From: Flavobacterium amniphilum
GTDB taxonomy: Bacteria; Bacteroidota; Bacteroidia; Flavobacteriales; Flavobacteriaceae
DNA length: 64,000 bases
Reading direction: 5' to 3'
Assembly: GCF_023634845.1 (NCBI RefSeq)
Contig: NZ_JAMLJL010000001.1
Span: forward strand, 124,001 to 188,000
A model generated the notes under the pieces. That model worked only from the letters and a program-made list of their open reading frames with translations. It was not told the DNA's origin and made no database searches. The first letter of the stretch is position 1; every line of letters begins with the position of its first letter. Positions 18,033 to 26,513 of the stretch are shown here, in pieces. The position numbers and the translations under genes are program-made.

Positions 18033-19733
18033 TTAATTTAAGTTGATCACTGAACCTTTTAATTCCATTGTGCTCGAGGCATTCCCTGATATTTGTATGC
18101 CTTCGATTTTGACATTGCTCTTAGCTTTCAGATTCAGGTCTTTACAACTTTCAATTGTAATTCCCTGATCGTTCATGGTGATTTTGTTTTTATTTTCATC
18201 TTCCAGTACAAACCCTTTCAGGTCGTCACTGATAGTTAAGACATTCCCTTTTTTAGTACTGATTTCGATACTTTTCTTTTCATCATCCATGATGATTTTT
18301 GTTCCTTCCTTCGTCACAAAACCCTTCAGGTAATTTTCTTCTTTAATTGGAAAAGGCATGGCTTTAGTACTGCTGTAAAGACTTCCGAGAATGATGGGAG
18401 CATCGGGATTATTACCAAGACAACCTACAATTACCTCATCACCAATGCTGGGAATAAAATAGCTTCCCATTTCATTAGCCGCGTTCAGTGTCGCTAATCT
18501 TGCCCACACTCCTTCCCCTTTTTCGGATAAAAGCGGCATGCGGACTTTTATTCTGAATTGATTGTTTGGATCTTCAACAATTTGGGTTACCACACCAATC
18601 TGTAAGCCGTTAATTTTGTTTGACTGTCCGGCTTCGGCATGTCCGTTATTATTTCCGGGCGTCGTATTTTGTGTGAATGGCTTATCACTTTCCAATCCGA
18701 AAACATATTCAGTTTTCCAGCAGCCTCCTTCAATATTGTGGGTTTCCTGAGTAATTAACAAGGGTCTGGAATCCTTATCTGTTGTATCGATAGTCGGATT
18801 TACCTTATTAAAACCGATGTAATCACCTGCTTTTGCTTTCAGGTTACCGAATGTGGTCACTTTCCCTTGAATGTATGCGATGTTACTTCTCTCAACACCT
18901 GCATCAGTTATTCTTTTTTCTGTGGGTTTACTTACCGGTTGGTTCAGTTTGATTACATGATCATTCTCAGGACCTTTCTTCGGGTTAGTGCTTGTTGCCT
19001 TTTGTGTTTCCTGCTTCTCGATATCCCATGATTCTATTGTAACGGATGATTTTATTTTTTGCGGATCCGTTTTACCCGAAAACGAAAAAACATTGATTCC
19101 GTTTTCAGCCATATATACAATTTCTTTTTTCTCCTTAAGAATATCGATTCCGGTGAAGTTTCCGTTTCGTAGAGCCACAGGCATACCAACTGCATCCAAA
19201 TACCCTACAAGATAATCCCAGGGTGGTGTTGATGTGTTATGTGTAATCTTTTCTTTTCCCCATTCCTGTCCCTGCAGGTTATCGCTTAAAATCAGATTCT
19301 TGGTAAAAAGAGTCAGTTTATCTTCAAAGGTCTGATTATTGTTTTCTGCTTCTTTAGTTGGAAGTGTAAGATTATATCCCTTGTCTTTGCATTCAATTTT
19401 GATAATACACAGATCATTTTCTTCCTGTGTATCCAATGATTTTATAATTCCCTTAAATAATGTTTCCGCTTTTCCTTCGAAACTTACTTTTACTTCAATT
19501 TCCAGAAGCGGGTCCTCCGGTTTTTTGATTAAAACATCGATGGGTAACTTTTCCTCTTTATCCTTATCTCTTTTGGACGAAATAAATGAAAACTTGGCAA
19601 AAGAAATCTTATTCAATTCAAAATGAACCGTTGCATCTTTTAACAAGCTGTCCAAACCGGTTTTTTCATTGTCAATTAGAAACTCCAGTTTGAGTAATGT
19701 TTCGGAAGGATAATAAGGTTTTACAGTTGGCAT
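18033..19733 (-). CDS. VgrG-like spike protein (Afp8/Pvc8-like)
   Basis: This 566-residue protein has a T4 gp27-like N-terminal half, including PLLEIEVKVSFEGKAETLFK and the GPD-type strands. A gp5-like OB fold follows near residues 380-460 (IGVVTQIVEDPNNQFRIKV, then VWARLATLNAANEMGSYFIP and GDEVIVGCLGNNPDAPIILG). The C-terminal needle alternates short beta strands (GNVLTISDDLKGFVLEDEN to the end). No effector domain extends past the needle. It trimerises to form the spike capped by PAAR. It starts 4 bp after the LysM gene. Confidence 0.94.
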   Translation of the reverse strand: MPTVKPYYPSETLLKLEFLIDNEKTGLDSLLKDATVHFELNKISFAKFSFISSKRDKDKEEKLPIDVLIKKPEDPLLEIEVKVSFEGKAETLFKGIIKSLDTQEENDLCIIKIECKDKGYNLTLPTKEAENNNQTFEDKLTLFTKNLILSDNLQGQEWGKEKITHNTSTPPWDYLVGYLDAVGMPVALRNGNFTGIDILKEKKEIVYMAENGINVFSFSGKTDPQKIKSSVTIESWDIEKQETQKATSTNPKKGPENDHVIKLNQPVSKPTEKRITDAGVERSNIAYIQGKVTTFGNLKAKAGDYIGFNKVNPTIDTTDKDSRPLLITQETHNIEGGCWKTEYVFGLESDKPFTQNTTPGNNNGHAEAGQSNKINGLQIGVVTQIVEDPNNQFRIKVRMPLLSEKGEGVWARLATLNAANEMGSYFIPSIGDEVIVGCLGNNPDAPIILGSLYSSTKAMPFPIKEENYLKGFVTKEGTKIIMDDEKKSIEISTKKGNVLTISDDLKGFVLEDENKNKITMNDQGITIESCKDLNLKAKSNVKIEGIQISGNASSTMELKGSVINLN

Positions 19734-19737
19734 CTGA

Positions 19738-20502
19738 TTATTTGATTGGTGGGAAATTTATTTTGTCTCCTTGCTGAAGCTGTCTGAAACTCAACAGTTT
19801 ATTGTTTTTAGCAACATCGATATAGTAATTATTGTCCTGATAAATATCTTCTGATAATAAGGCTAATTTATCATTCATTTTTACCGTTCTCTGGTGTGTT
19901 AAATCCGGTGAATTCTTGTTTTCTTTAGCCACCATCAGTTTGTAATTGATGGTTCCCTTGAATCCGCATTTCACTTTGGCACGAATGGGTCTTCCGTCTT
20001 TTCTGAAGAGGGAATATTCGATATCCATGCTTTTCACCCGGCAATCGAGAGTATAGCCGCCCCAGAGTAATCTTAAATAAGGGGTTTGATGCGTTTCACT
20101 GTTATAACTCATCAATAGTTTTTTAAACTCTTCGACTTCTTTTTCTACAGTTTCCACTTCACCGAAAGGGTTTACCACCGCCGGTTTCATGGTTTCGCCA
20201 ATTGCGCTTGCCAGATCCATCTCGGGTGCTTTTCCGTCAACGACTTTCCCTTTTGGAACAACTCCTGAACTGTCAAATAAAAATTCAAAGTTGACTTCTT
20301 CCCCTTCAATTTTATTGAACTTCAGATCACTGCCGGTAGTTCCCATTGCCTGTCCTTCACAAAAAGCCACATTTTGTTTGATGGTATACTTTTCAGGATT
20401 CAACTGGACAAAAATGGTCTTTTCAGGAGGTTCGGTGTATTCTTTTTTCGTGAATACCTCGATACGCATTTTATCGATTATTCCAAATATTCCTTCAATC
20501 AT
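19738..20502 (-). CDS. LysM-containing tube-initiator/hub protein (Afp7/Pvc7-like)
   Basis: This 254-residue protein begins MIEGIFGIIDKMRIEVF and has the contractile-injection-system tube N-terminal domain, with IFVQLNPEKYTIKQNV, a typical early motif of this family. The C-terminus is a LysM-like module (LALLSEDIYQDNNYYIDVAK followed by QLQQGDKINFPP), which in known systems links tube to spike rather than binding cell wall. The start codon overlaps the stop of the DUF5908 gene (ATGA), indicating translational coupling. Confidence 0.92.
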   Translation of the reverse strand: MIEGIFGIIDKMRIEVFTKKEYTEPPEKTIFVQLNPEKYTIKQNVAFCEGQAMGTTGSDLKFNKIEGEEVNFEFLFDSSGVVPKGKVVDGKAPEMDLASAIGETMKPAVVNPFGEVETVEKEVEEFKKLLMSYNSETHQTPYLRLLWGGYTLDCRVKSMDIEYSLFRKDGRPIRAKVKCGFKGTINYKLMVAKENKNSPDLTHQRTVKMNDKLALLSEDIYQDNNYYIDVAKNNKLLSFRQLQQGDKINFPPIK

Positions 20503-20675
20503 CTTTCCGTTTTTTCTTTAATTTTTTCCAATACTTTCTGGGTACATTCCCTTACGATTTCAGCTTTCATTTCCTGCAATTTCAACGGACTGATCTTTTG
20601 TGTTGCGTTGAACTGTTCATCCGGGTTTTCCATTACGCTGACTTTGATGCGTAGTTCTTTTATTTCTATAGCCAT
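20499..20675 (-). CDS. Small eCIS protein, DUF5908 family (Afp6/Pvc6-position)
   Basis: A 58-residue frame begins at ATG 20675 with MAIEIKELRIKVSVMENP and continues as a Lys/Glu-rich helix ending EKIKEKTER. The opening MAIEIxELxIKVxV is the signature of DUF5908, a tiny family found between the second tube gene and the LysM gene in eCIS loci. It sits 11 bp after the second tube gene and overlaps the LysM gene by 4 bp. It is easily missed because it is so short. Its role is unknown; its position matches Afp6. Confidence 0.85.
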   Translation of the reverse strand: MAIEIKELRIKVSVMENPDEQFNATQKISPLKLQEMKAEIVRECTQKVLEKIKEKTER

Positions 20676-20686
20676 GGATACTGTTA

Positions 20687-21145
20687 TTAAAAACTAGGTA
20701 CAGGAATCTCTTTAAAAAAATTGTAGCGCAGCGTTATGGTTTCGATCACAATTTTATTCTCTTCTGCATTGAGATCACTAAACTCATAACTCAAGGGAAT
20801 AGCATGTGATACATACCATACTTTAACCGGGACCCCATTTTCATTCAGTAATGAAACCACCAGGTTTGCCGGATAAAAAATGAAACTTTCCAAGGCTTGT
20901 GTGCACCACATGGACAACCCTGACAAATCAGAGGTTACCCCTCTTTTCAAAACCAGATCCTGATATCCCGACCGGAGGGGCAAATTATGCTTAAAGCGGT
21001 TTTGCCCTCCTTCGGTATATGCTTCTGTTTCCATAGTTACTTTCAATCCGGTAACGCTTTGAAAAGTGGTATCAATTGAAAATTGAGGAACCAGTTCAAA
21101 AACCACCGAGAAATAAAATCCAACTAAAGGATTACTGCCTGGCAT
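20687..21145 (-). CDS. Second tail-tube protein (Afp5/Pvc5-like)
   Basis: This 152-residue protein is of the T4 gp19 tube family. FYFSVVFELVPQFSIDTTFQ at the start, SVTGLKVTMETEAYTEGGQN and LVLKRGVTSDLSGLSMWC are typical strands. It differs from the first tube protein in its C-terminal segment (AIPLSYEFSDLNAEENKIVI), as expected for the tube layer next to the hub. It starts 5 bp after the first tube gene. Confidence 0.92.
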   Translation of the reverse strand: MPGSNPLVGFYFSVVFELVPQFSIDTTFQSVTGLKVTMETEAYTEGGQNRFKHNLPLRSGYQDLVLKRGVTSDLSGLSMWCTQALESFIFYPANLVVSLLNENGVPVKVWYVSHAIPLSYEFSDLNAEENKIVIETITLRYNFFKEIPVPSF

Positions 21146-21150
21146 AAAAA

Positions 21151-21591
21151 CTAAGATTTATATTCGACTGTAAATCCGTGGTTAGCTATTTCCACTGTAT
21201 CGATTGCTGCTTCGTTAGCGTCCGATTTCATATCGGTGCATTTCAGGGAAACGATAAAACAGTCTTTTACTGTCCACACCACTCTTGGCTGTTGGTTTTC
21301 GTCCAATAAAGAAATCGTAATCGTTCTTTTCTCCACGGTATTCAGTGCCACGGTATTGTACCATTGGAAGAATTCGTTATCGCCTATAAAAACACCTCTC
21401 TTTAGGGTAATGTTGCTCAATTTTTGTAATCCGGGCATTTTTCTTTTGAAGAATTCAGGACTGGAACCAACGCGGTGTTCGATAACATCCATTTCTCTAT
21501 TCAAGCCTGAAACTTCTGTAAAGGCTATTTTACTGCCACCCCAGCTCACACTAAAATGAAACTTTGGTAGTGGGAAATCCATATTTGGCAT
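21151..21591 (-). CDS. Major tail-tube protein (Afp1/Pvc1-like)
   Basis: This 146-residue gp19-type tube protein carries FPLPKFHFSVSWGGSKIAFT, EVSGLNREMDVIEHRVGSSP, FKRKMPGLQKLSNITLKRGV and the C-terminal strand IDTVEIANHGFTVEYKS. Stacked hexamers of this family form the inner tube that is driven through the target membrane. It lies 29 bp after the sheath gene. Confidence 0.94.
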   Translation of the reverse strand: MPNMDFPLPKFHFSVSWGGSKIAFTEVSGLNREMDVIEHRVGSSPEFFKRKMPGLQKLSNITLKRGVFIGDNEFFQWYNTVALNTVEKRTITISLLDENQQPRVVWTVKDCFIVSLKCTDMKSDANEAAIDTVEIANHGFTVEYKS

Positions 21592-21620
21592 ATCTTTATC
21601 TTTTAAGTGTTAGTAATTGA

Positions 21621-23537
21621 TTATGAACGTTGTTGCATTTGTTTGAATTCCAATATAATGAACTCAGCAGGTCTTGAAGGGGCATACCCTATTTTCACAA
21701 TCATACGTCCTTCCAGGATATCCTGTGCCGACATGGTTTCTTTCAATCCCACCGATACAAAGAATGCATGTTCCGGTTTTCCTCCGGCCAAAGCACCGTC
21801 ATTCCAAAGCGTTGTCAGGTAGTTATCGATCATTCCTTTTACGCTAACCCAGGTTTGTGCCACATTAGGTTCAAAAACATACTGCATACAGGCTTTTTTA
21901 ACTGATTCTTCAATCATGTTAGCCAGTCTTCTTACGTTAACATAGCGCCAGTCGTTGCTGTTTCCGGCCAAAGTTCTTCCACCCCAGACCATGAATCCTT
22001 TTCCGGTGAATTTGCGGATGGCATTGATTGATTTTCCGGTTTCATGAATGTTCATGTCTTCCTGATTAGCGTCATTGATATCATCGGTTAACCCTATGAT
22101 CCCGTTGATGCTCACATTGGCAGGTGATTTCCATACCCCTCTGGTGGCATCTGTTTTAGCATAGATACCCGCAATGGCTCCTGATGGAGGAACGGTATTC
22201 AGGGAAACCGACAGTTTAGCAACGATATCAGCATACAAAGGCATATTTGCTACCAAAGTACTTTCCTGTTGCTGGATATAATTTTCAATGGAAGTCAATC
22301 CGTTGTTCATGGCATTAAGAATCGATGTTCTTAATTTATCCAGTGCCGATTGTATTTTATTTAAATCGGCGATTAAAGGAGTTGATGTTTCCAATACGCC
22401 TGTATAAGGATTAACGCCCGATACGGTCAATGGTCCCCAAATGGCTTCGAAATCAGCAACCACAATAGTGGCAGAGATTACCTTACCACCTGCAAAAACA
22501 GCATTGGTACCCGGATCTTTTAAGGTATTATATACCGCTTTAAAATCAATTAAACTTTGCAGGTAAGGACGTAATGAAGTAGCGATTACGTTTTCAGCAT
22601 ACAATTTTAAATCGGCATCCGTAATCGTTGACGTTTTCCCTAATTTTCCTAATAAGGCAACCAGTTTTGCAAAATAAGCATTGGTATTTGAGAAATCATT
22701 TGCGATGACCGTTTTGTCTTTATTCGCCTGGAAAGCCGCTTCATTCCACTGGAATACAATTCCTTTTGGAGCGGTTGATTTATACACCAGGTCATACTGC
22801 GCTTTGAACTTGGTTATCAAAGGTAAAACGACAGGGTCAGAAGCATAGATACTGGCAAAGTTGACCTGTGCATCTATTTTACTGAATCTGAATTTATAGG
22901 TAGAATTGATATTTAAGAAAGGATAGTAAGCCGCACCGTATTTAAGGTTCATGTTACCTACTTTGTCCCTGAAACTTTCACTGCTTGCGATCAGGTTTGT
23001 TTTGCTAACCGCGGTTACCGGTTTGATGTCGAATATAGAGAATCTGTCCATCAGATCACTGCATTGCATCAGCATTTGCTGTTGTAGGGACGCCAGGTTA
23101 TCAGCAGATAAGTTCACGGCATCCGGAGCCACCAATAAGGTAGGTTCATCAAAATTGCGAAGAAGGTTCATACCGTTGATAAATTCGGTTGCCGCTCCAA
23201 AAGAAGGGTTGTCCGAGAATTTACCCAATGATACAATGTAACATACACCGCCACCGTTCAGGTAAAATAAAAGAAGGCTGTTGTACAATTTGAATTTACT
23301 TTCAGCTACATCATACGTATCGGTACCTAAGTTAATGGTTAGGTTATCCGGGTCAGGTGCACCGCCAAAAATTTGTTCAAACTCCATAAAAGAAGTTATA
23401 CGGGTTGGAACCGTAGATCCTTTTTGGGTATAACCCACAAAAGCGGGTACTGCAGTTGCAACCTGGGCAACAGAAGGAGGAAAGGCATCAATTTCATTGA
23501 TATAAACCCCCGGTGTTTTGAGTGAACTTACATTCAT
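21621..23537 (-). CDS. Contractile sheath protein (Afp2-4/Pvc2-4-like)
   Basis: This 638-residue sheath protein opens with TPGVYINEIDAFPPSVAQVA and has ITSFMEFEQIFGGAPD. The C-terminal half holds GFMVWGGRTLAGNSNDWRYV and NVRRLANMIEESVKKACMQY, then RMIVKIGYAPSRPAEFIILE. These are the conserved handshake strands of the phage-sheath family. The middle region (about 200-450) is a variable surface insertion. Afp encodes three sheath proteins; only one is present here, as in several marine Bacteroidota and MAC-type systems. It starts 36 bp after the DUF4255 gene. Confidence 0.95.
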   Translation of the reverse strand: MNVSSLKTPGVYINEIDAFPPSVAQVATAVPAFVGYTQKGSTVPTRITSFMEFEQIFGGAPDPDNLTINLGTDTYDVAESKFKLYNSLLLFYLNGGGVCYIVSLGKFSDNPSFGAATEFINGMNLLRNFDEPTLLVAPDAVNLSADNLASLQQQMLMQCSDLMDRFSIFDIKPVTAVSKTNLIASSESFRDKVGNMNLKYGAAYYPFLNINSTYKFRFSKIDAQVNFASIYASDPVVLPLITKFKAQYDLVYKSTAPKGIVFQWNEAAFQANKDKTVIANDFSNTNAYFAKLVALLGKLGKTSTITDADLKLYAENVIATSLRPYLQSLIDFKAVYNTLKDPGTNAVFAGGKVISATIVVADFEAIWGPLTVSGVNPYTGVLETSTPLIADLNKIQSALDKLRTSILNAMNNGLTSIENYIQQQESTLVANMPLYADIVAKLSVSLNTVPPSGAIAGIYAKTDATRGVWKSPANVSINGIIGLTDDINDANQEDMNIHETGKSINAIRKFTGKGFMVWGGRTLAGNSNDWRYVNVRRLANMIEESVKKACMQYVFEPNVAQTWVSVKGMIDNYLTTLWNDGALAGGKPEHAFFVSVGLKETMSAQDILEGRMIVKIGYAPSRPAEFIILEFKQMQQRS

Positions 23538-23573
23538 GATTAGTTAATTTATTTGTTTGTATTGTTTTGATTG

Positions 23574-24233
23574 TTACGCGTCAAATTCGCCCGATTCTAT
23601 GAATCCTACCGGGCTTTTCTTATCGTTTTCCCATAAATTGATTTTAATTTTCTTAACAACATTTTCCTGAGAAACAGGCGATTCCTGAATAATACAGAAG
23701 CGGAGTTTATAAAGAACCGACGGCATGTACCGTGACCCCAGATAAGACCACATTTGATTGAGCTGGTCATTTGATAAGCTGACCGACTCCATTGTAATCT
23801 TTTGGTAGTGTTCCTGCTGTACTTCAGTTTTTCCCAAATACGTATCGTAATCGATCAGTTCTGAGTCGTCATCCTTGTAATAAAAAGAGTTGTTTTGCTG
23901 GAAGTAACTGATGACATTTTTAAGTCGGTCAATTCCATCCAGATACTTAGACAAATCTTTACTGTAAGAGGCAAAGAGAACTGATAAGATCAGATGTTGG
24001 GTAGGTTGTTTATAACGGGAGATTTGAGTGTGGTCGTTTGTTTCTTTGATGTAAACCGATTGGTTTCTCAGTGTTTTATCTTCTTCGATATTCACTATGG
24101 ACATCACGATTGTGGTTTTATTCAGGAGAAAATCGTCACCGTCATTAAGGGTTGCGATATTAGTAATTTCAATATCCGAATCACTGGGATCAACCAGTTT
24201 TCTAAGCTTCTCAATAACGGTTTTTAAATTCAT
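23574..24233 (-). CDS. DUF4255 tube-terminator/cap protein (Afp16/Pvc16-like)
   Basis: This 219-residue protein matches DUF4255: a short N-terminal helix, LLNKTTIVMSIVNIEEDKTL, then HLILSVLFASYSKDLSKYLD and a following helix that ends FQQNN. Afp16-type proteins cap the end of the tube and sheath and fix particle length. It is the first gene of the operon. No consensus -7 box was found upstream on the minus strand, so the promoter of the operon is not identified. A longer leftward frame from 24447 overlaps it and lacks family support. Confidence 0.9.
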   Translation of the reverse strand: MNLKTVIEKLRKLVDPSDSDIEITNIATLNDGDDFLLNKTTIVMSIVNIEEDKTLRNQSVYIKETNDHTQISRYKQPTQHLILSVLFASYSKDLSKYLDGIDRLKNVISYFQQNNSFYYKDDDSELIDYDTYLGKTEVQQEHYQKITMESVSLSNDQLNQMWSYLGSRYMPSVLYKLRFCIIQESPVSQENVVKKIKINLWENDKKSPVGFIESGEFDA

Positions 24234-24514
24234 TCACTTTGATTAAATCAGGATTTACACTGCAAAAAAAGCACTGATATTCAATGCTATAAAAAACACA
24301 ACGTAGGTATTGTATTACAAATAAATGAAAAGAAATTGGATTTGTGGTACGGAAAAACCTTACTTTTTTAAGGGTGTTTTTCCTGTTAATTTTTACGTGT
24401 TTTTCTCTTTGACAATTAAAATACAGGAATAACAAGGGGTAGGCCATTAATTTGCACCGCCGTTACATTCCTTTCCGATTTTTAAGTACTTTAGTACCTA
24501 TCAATTTGACAATT
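24234..24514. promoter_or_regulatory. Divergent intergenic region upstream of the eCIS operon
   Basis: This 281-bp A+T-rich gap separates the leftward eCIS operon from a rightward secreted-protein gene and must contain both promoters. The nearest -7-like matches are imperfect: TAGCATTG on the minus strand near 24282-24289 and TTAATTTG on the plus strand near 24447-24454. No TTG -33 box at normal spacing is evident for either. A specialised sigma factor or activator may therefore drive the eCIS genes. Confidence 0.35.
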
Positions 24515-25018
24515 ATGAGAAAACTACTGCTTTCACTCTTTCTTTTTACGGCATTGGCGAATGCCCAGACCAAGGAAAAAACCGCCATCAATGCGTTATT
24601 GGATAATTGGCACAAGGCTGCCGCTGAAGCTAAATTTGATGTCTATTTCGGATATTTATCGGAGGAATCGATATTTATAGGAACCGATGCCACCGAGAAC
24701 TGGAACAAAAAACAGTTTATGGATTTTGCCAAGCCTTATTTTGACAAAGGTCGGGCGTGGAACTTTACTGCTATCGAGCGCAACATCTATTTTGACAAAT
24801 CAGGGAAAATAGCCTGGTTTGACGAATTGTTAAACACACAGATGAAGATTTGCCGTGGAAGCGGTGTTATCGTAAAAGAAGGCAAGGAATGGAAAATCAA
24901 GCATTATGTATTATCGATGACTGTTCCGAATGACAATATCAATGAAGTCATCAAGGCCAAATCAGCGTTGGAAGATCCACTGATCGAGAAATTAAAAGCT
25001 AATTACAAACCGAACTAA
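24515..25018 (+). CDS. Secreted NTF2-like (SnoaL/DUF4440-type) protein
   Basis: This 167-residue protein is read from ATG 24515 because a signal peptide (MRKLLLSLFLFTALANAQ) starts there; the upstream in-frame ATG at 24452 would bury it. After cleavage, the sequence KTAINALLDNWHKAAAEAKF followed by YFGYLSEESIFIGTDATENW is typical of the NTF2-like fold with a DUF4440 / SnoaL lineage. IKHYVLSMTVPND closes the sheet. Enzyme activity and ligand are unknown; location is probably periplasmic. It is followed 6 bp later by a 37-residue membrane peptide gene. Confidence 0.85.
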   Translation: MRKLLLSLFLFTALANAQTKEKTAINALLDNWHKAAAEAKFDVYFGYLSEESIFIGTDATENWNKKQFMDFAKPYFDKGRAWNFTAIERNIYFDKSGKIAWFDELLNTQMKICRGSGVIVKEGKEWKIKHYVLSMTVPNDNINEVIKAKSALEDPLIEKLKANYKPN

Positions 25019-25024
25019 TTACGG

Positions 25025-25138
25025 ATGGAAAACAAGAATGAGAACCAGCCCAAGAATAAACTGGTATTGCAAATCATTATATTTATAGTAACCTTTCTGG
25101 TGGCGTATTTTGGAACAAAACTGGTATTGGGAAAATAA
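25025..25138 (+). CDS. 37-residue single-pass membrane peptide
   Basis: The frame runs from ATG 25025: a polar N-terminus (MENKNENQPKNK) and one hydrophobic helix (LVLQIIIFIVTFLVAYFG), ending TKLVLGK. It starts 6 bp after the NTF2-like gene and ends just before a strong terminator, so it is probably co-transcribed. It is too short for most gene callers. Coding is supported by its clean start-stop, spacing and amphipathic composition, not by homology I can name. Confidence 0.6.
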   Translation: MENKNENQPKNKLVLQIIIFIVTFLVAYFGTKLVLGK

Positions 25139-25142
25139 AAAG

Positions 25143-25168
25143 AGGAACGGTAACCGTTCCTTTTTTAT
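25143..25168. terminator. Palindromic terminator, left copy
   Basis: AGGAACGGT (25143-25151) and ACCGTTCCT (25153-25161) form a 9-bp perfect stem followed by a T run. It ends the rightward NTF2-like/membrane-peptide operon. An identical 19-base palindrome recurs at 25446-25464. Confidence 0.8.
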
Positions 25169-25216
25169 TATCATGTTGCGTAACCACAGTTCAGCAACCG
25201 TAGTTTAGCCATATAC

Positions 25217-25359
25217 TACTTTGATATTACTTTGATATTACTTTGATACTGCTTTAGTATGGCTTTAGTATGCGTCAACTACGGGTCAACTACGGGTCAA
25301 CTACAGGTCAACTACGGGTCAACTACGGGTCAACTACGGGTCAACTACGGGTCAACTAC
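25217..25359. repeat. Tandem array of 13 units, strict 11-bp period
   Basis: Thirteen consecutive 11-bp units run without a break. There are three of TACTTTGATAT type (25217-25249), two of GGCTTTAGTAT type (25250-25271) and eight of GGGTCAACTAC type (25272-25359), the last eight nearly identical (one A for G, one C for G). The array lies in a 331-bp gap without genes (25139-25469) between two converging operons and inside two identical terminators. The remainder of the gap holds no gene that I can support. Confidence 0.9.
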
Positions 25360-25438
25360 GCCTTACATAGTACGTAACTCCAACCGGAACCCGATCTCTT
25401 TATTGTGTTGGTGACATTCTTTTTCAAGAATAATTTCA

Positions 25439-25464
25439 TAAAAAAAGGAACGGTAACCGTTCCT
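25439..25464. terminator. Palindromic terminator, right copy
   Basis: The same 9-bp stem as the left copy (AGGAACGGT / ACCGTTCCT) with A residues to the left and T residues to the right, able to act in both directions. It ends the leftward threonine dehydrogenase gene. Confidence 0.8.
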
Positions 25465-25469
25465 TTTTA

Positions 25470-26423
25470 TTATTTATAAATATGTTCTTTTAACTTACTG
25501 ATCATTTCAACGGTCATGTTATCCATGTTGAAATCATTCTTCCATCCCCAATCTTCCCTAGCTCTTGAGTCATCGATACTTGCCGGCCAGCTGTCGGCGA
25601 TTTTCTGACGGAAATCCGGTGCATAATCAATTGTAAAGTCAGGGAAATGTTTTTTGATTTCATCCGCGATTTCTTTCGGGGTAAAACTCATGGCCGATAA
25701 ATTGTACGACGAACGGATTTTGATCTGCTCGGCAGGTGCCTGCATAATTCCGATAGTTGCTTTAATGGCATCATCCATGTACATCATCGGCAAAGCTGAA
25801 TTTTCAGATAAAAACGACGTGAATTTTCCTTCCGTGATTGCTTTGTGGTAAATGTCCACGGCATAATCTGTTGTTCCTCCACCCGGAGGCGTACTCCAGC
25901 TGATCAAGCCCGGATAACGGATACTTCTCACATCCACTCCGTATTGTACATGGTAGTATTCACACCATCTTTCACCGGTTTGTTTACTGATACCGTAAAC
26001 CGTTGACGGTTCCATCACGGTATATTGCGGGGTATTGTCCCTAGGTGTTGTAGGTCCGAAAACCGCGATACTCGATGGCCAGTATACTTTTTTGATCTTT
26101 CCCGCTTTGGCCAAGTTCAAGACGTGGAACAACGAATTCATGTTCAGGTCCCATGCAAAAGCAGGATTCTTTTCAGCAGTCGCCGAAAGCAAAGCTGCCA
26201 TCAGGTACACATCGGTAATTTGGTATTTTTCCACCAAATGCTCGATCTGGTTATAATCCAAAGCATTGACTACTTCAAATATACCGTCATTGACTACATC
26301 GATATTTAATTTTCTGATATCGGAAGCGATTACATTTTCGTTTCCGTAAGTTTCCCTTAATTTTTGAGTTAACTCGGTGCCTATCTGACCGCAGGCGCCT
26401 ATAATTAAAATTTTCGTATCCAT
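25470..26423 (-). CDS. NAD-dependent SDR epimerase family, probable L-threonine 3-dehydrogenase
   Basis: This 317-residue protein has an N-terminal NAD-binding Rossmann motif (ILIIGACGQIGTEL), the aspartate after strand 2 (VIASDIRKL), and the catalytic Tyr-x-x-x-Lys as YGISKQTGE. The substrate loop DYAVDIYHKAITEGKF and length agree with the UDP-galactose-epimerase-like L-threonine dehydrogenases known from Flavobacterium, which convert threonine to 2-amino-3-oxobutyrate. The start is clear, with a perfect -7 box (TATCTTTG, 26443-26450 minus) 20 bp upstream. Sister epimerases could also fit, but the Bacteroidota orthologue is most often threonine dehydrogenase. Confidence 0.85.
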   Translation of the reverse strand: MDTKILIIGACGQIGTELTQKLRETYGNENVIASDIRKLNIDVVNDGIFEVVNALDYNQIEHLVEKYQITDVYLMAALLSATAEKNPAFAWDLNMNSLFHVLNLAKAGKIKKVYWPSSIAVFGPTTPRDNTPQYTVMEPSTVYGISKQTGERWCEYYHVQYGVDVRSIRYPGLISWSTPPGGGTTDYAVDIYHKAITEGKFTSFLSENSALPMMYMDDAIKATIGIMQAPAEQIKIRSSYNLSAMSFTPKEIADEIKKHFPDFTIDYAPDFRQKIADSWPASIDDSRAREDWGWKNDFNMDNMTVEMISKLKEHIYK

Positions 26424-26442
26424 TTTGAGAAAAGTTGTGCCA

Positions 26443-26450
26443 CAAAGATA
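26443..26450 (-). promoter_or_regulatory. -7 promoter box of threonine dehydrogenase gene
   Basis: TATCTTTG on the minus strand fits the Bacteroidota -7 consensus TAnnTTTG exactly, 20 bp upstream of the start codon at 26423. No TTG -33 box at the usual spacing is evident. Confidence 0.55.
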
Positions 26451-26513
26451 CGGTTTTCGTTATTTCTAATTTCATTAACACTTACTTATTATTATCCCAA
26501 AAACAAAAAACCT

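Noticed and set aside
24211..24447. Leftward frame of 78 codons upstream of the DUF4255 gene
   Set aside because: It overlaps the start of a well-supported gene in another frame and has no family features.
25217..25359. CRISPR array
   Set aside because: The units are 11-bp tandem repeats without spacers, and no cas genes are present.
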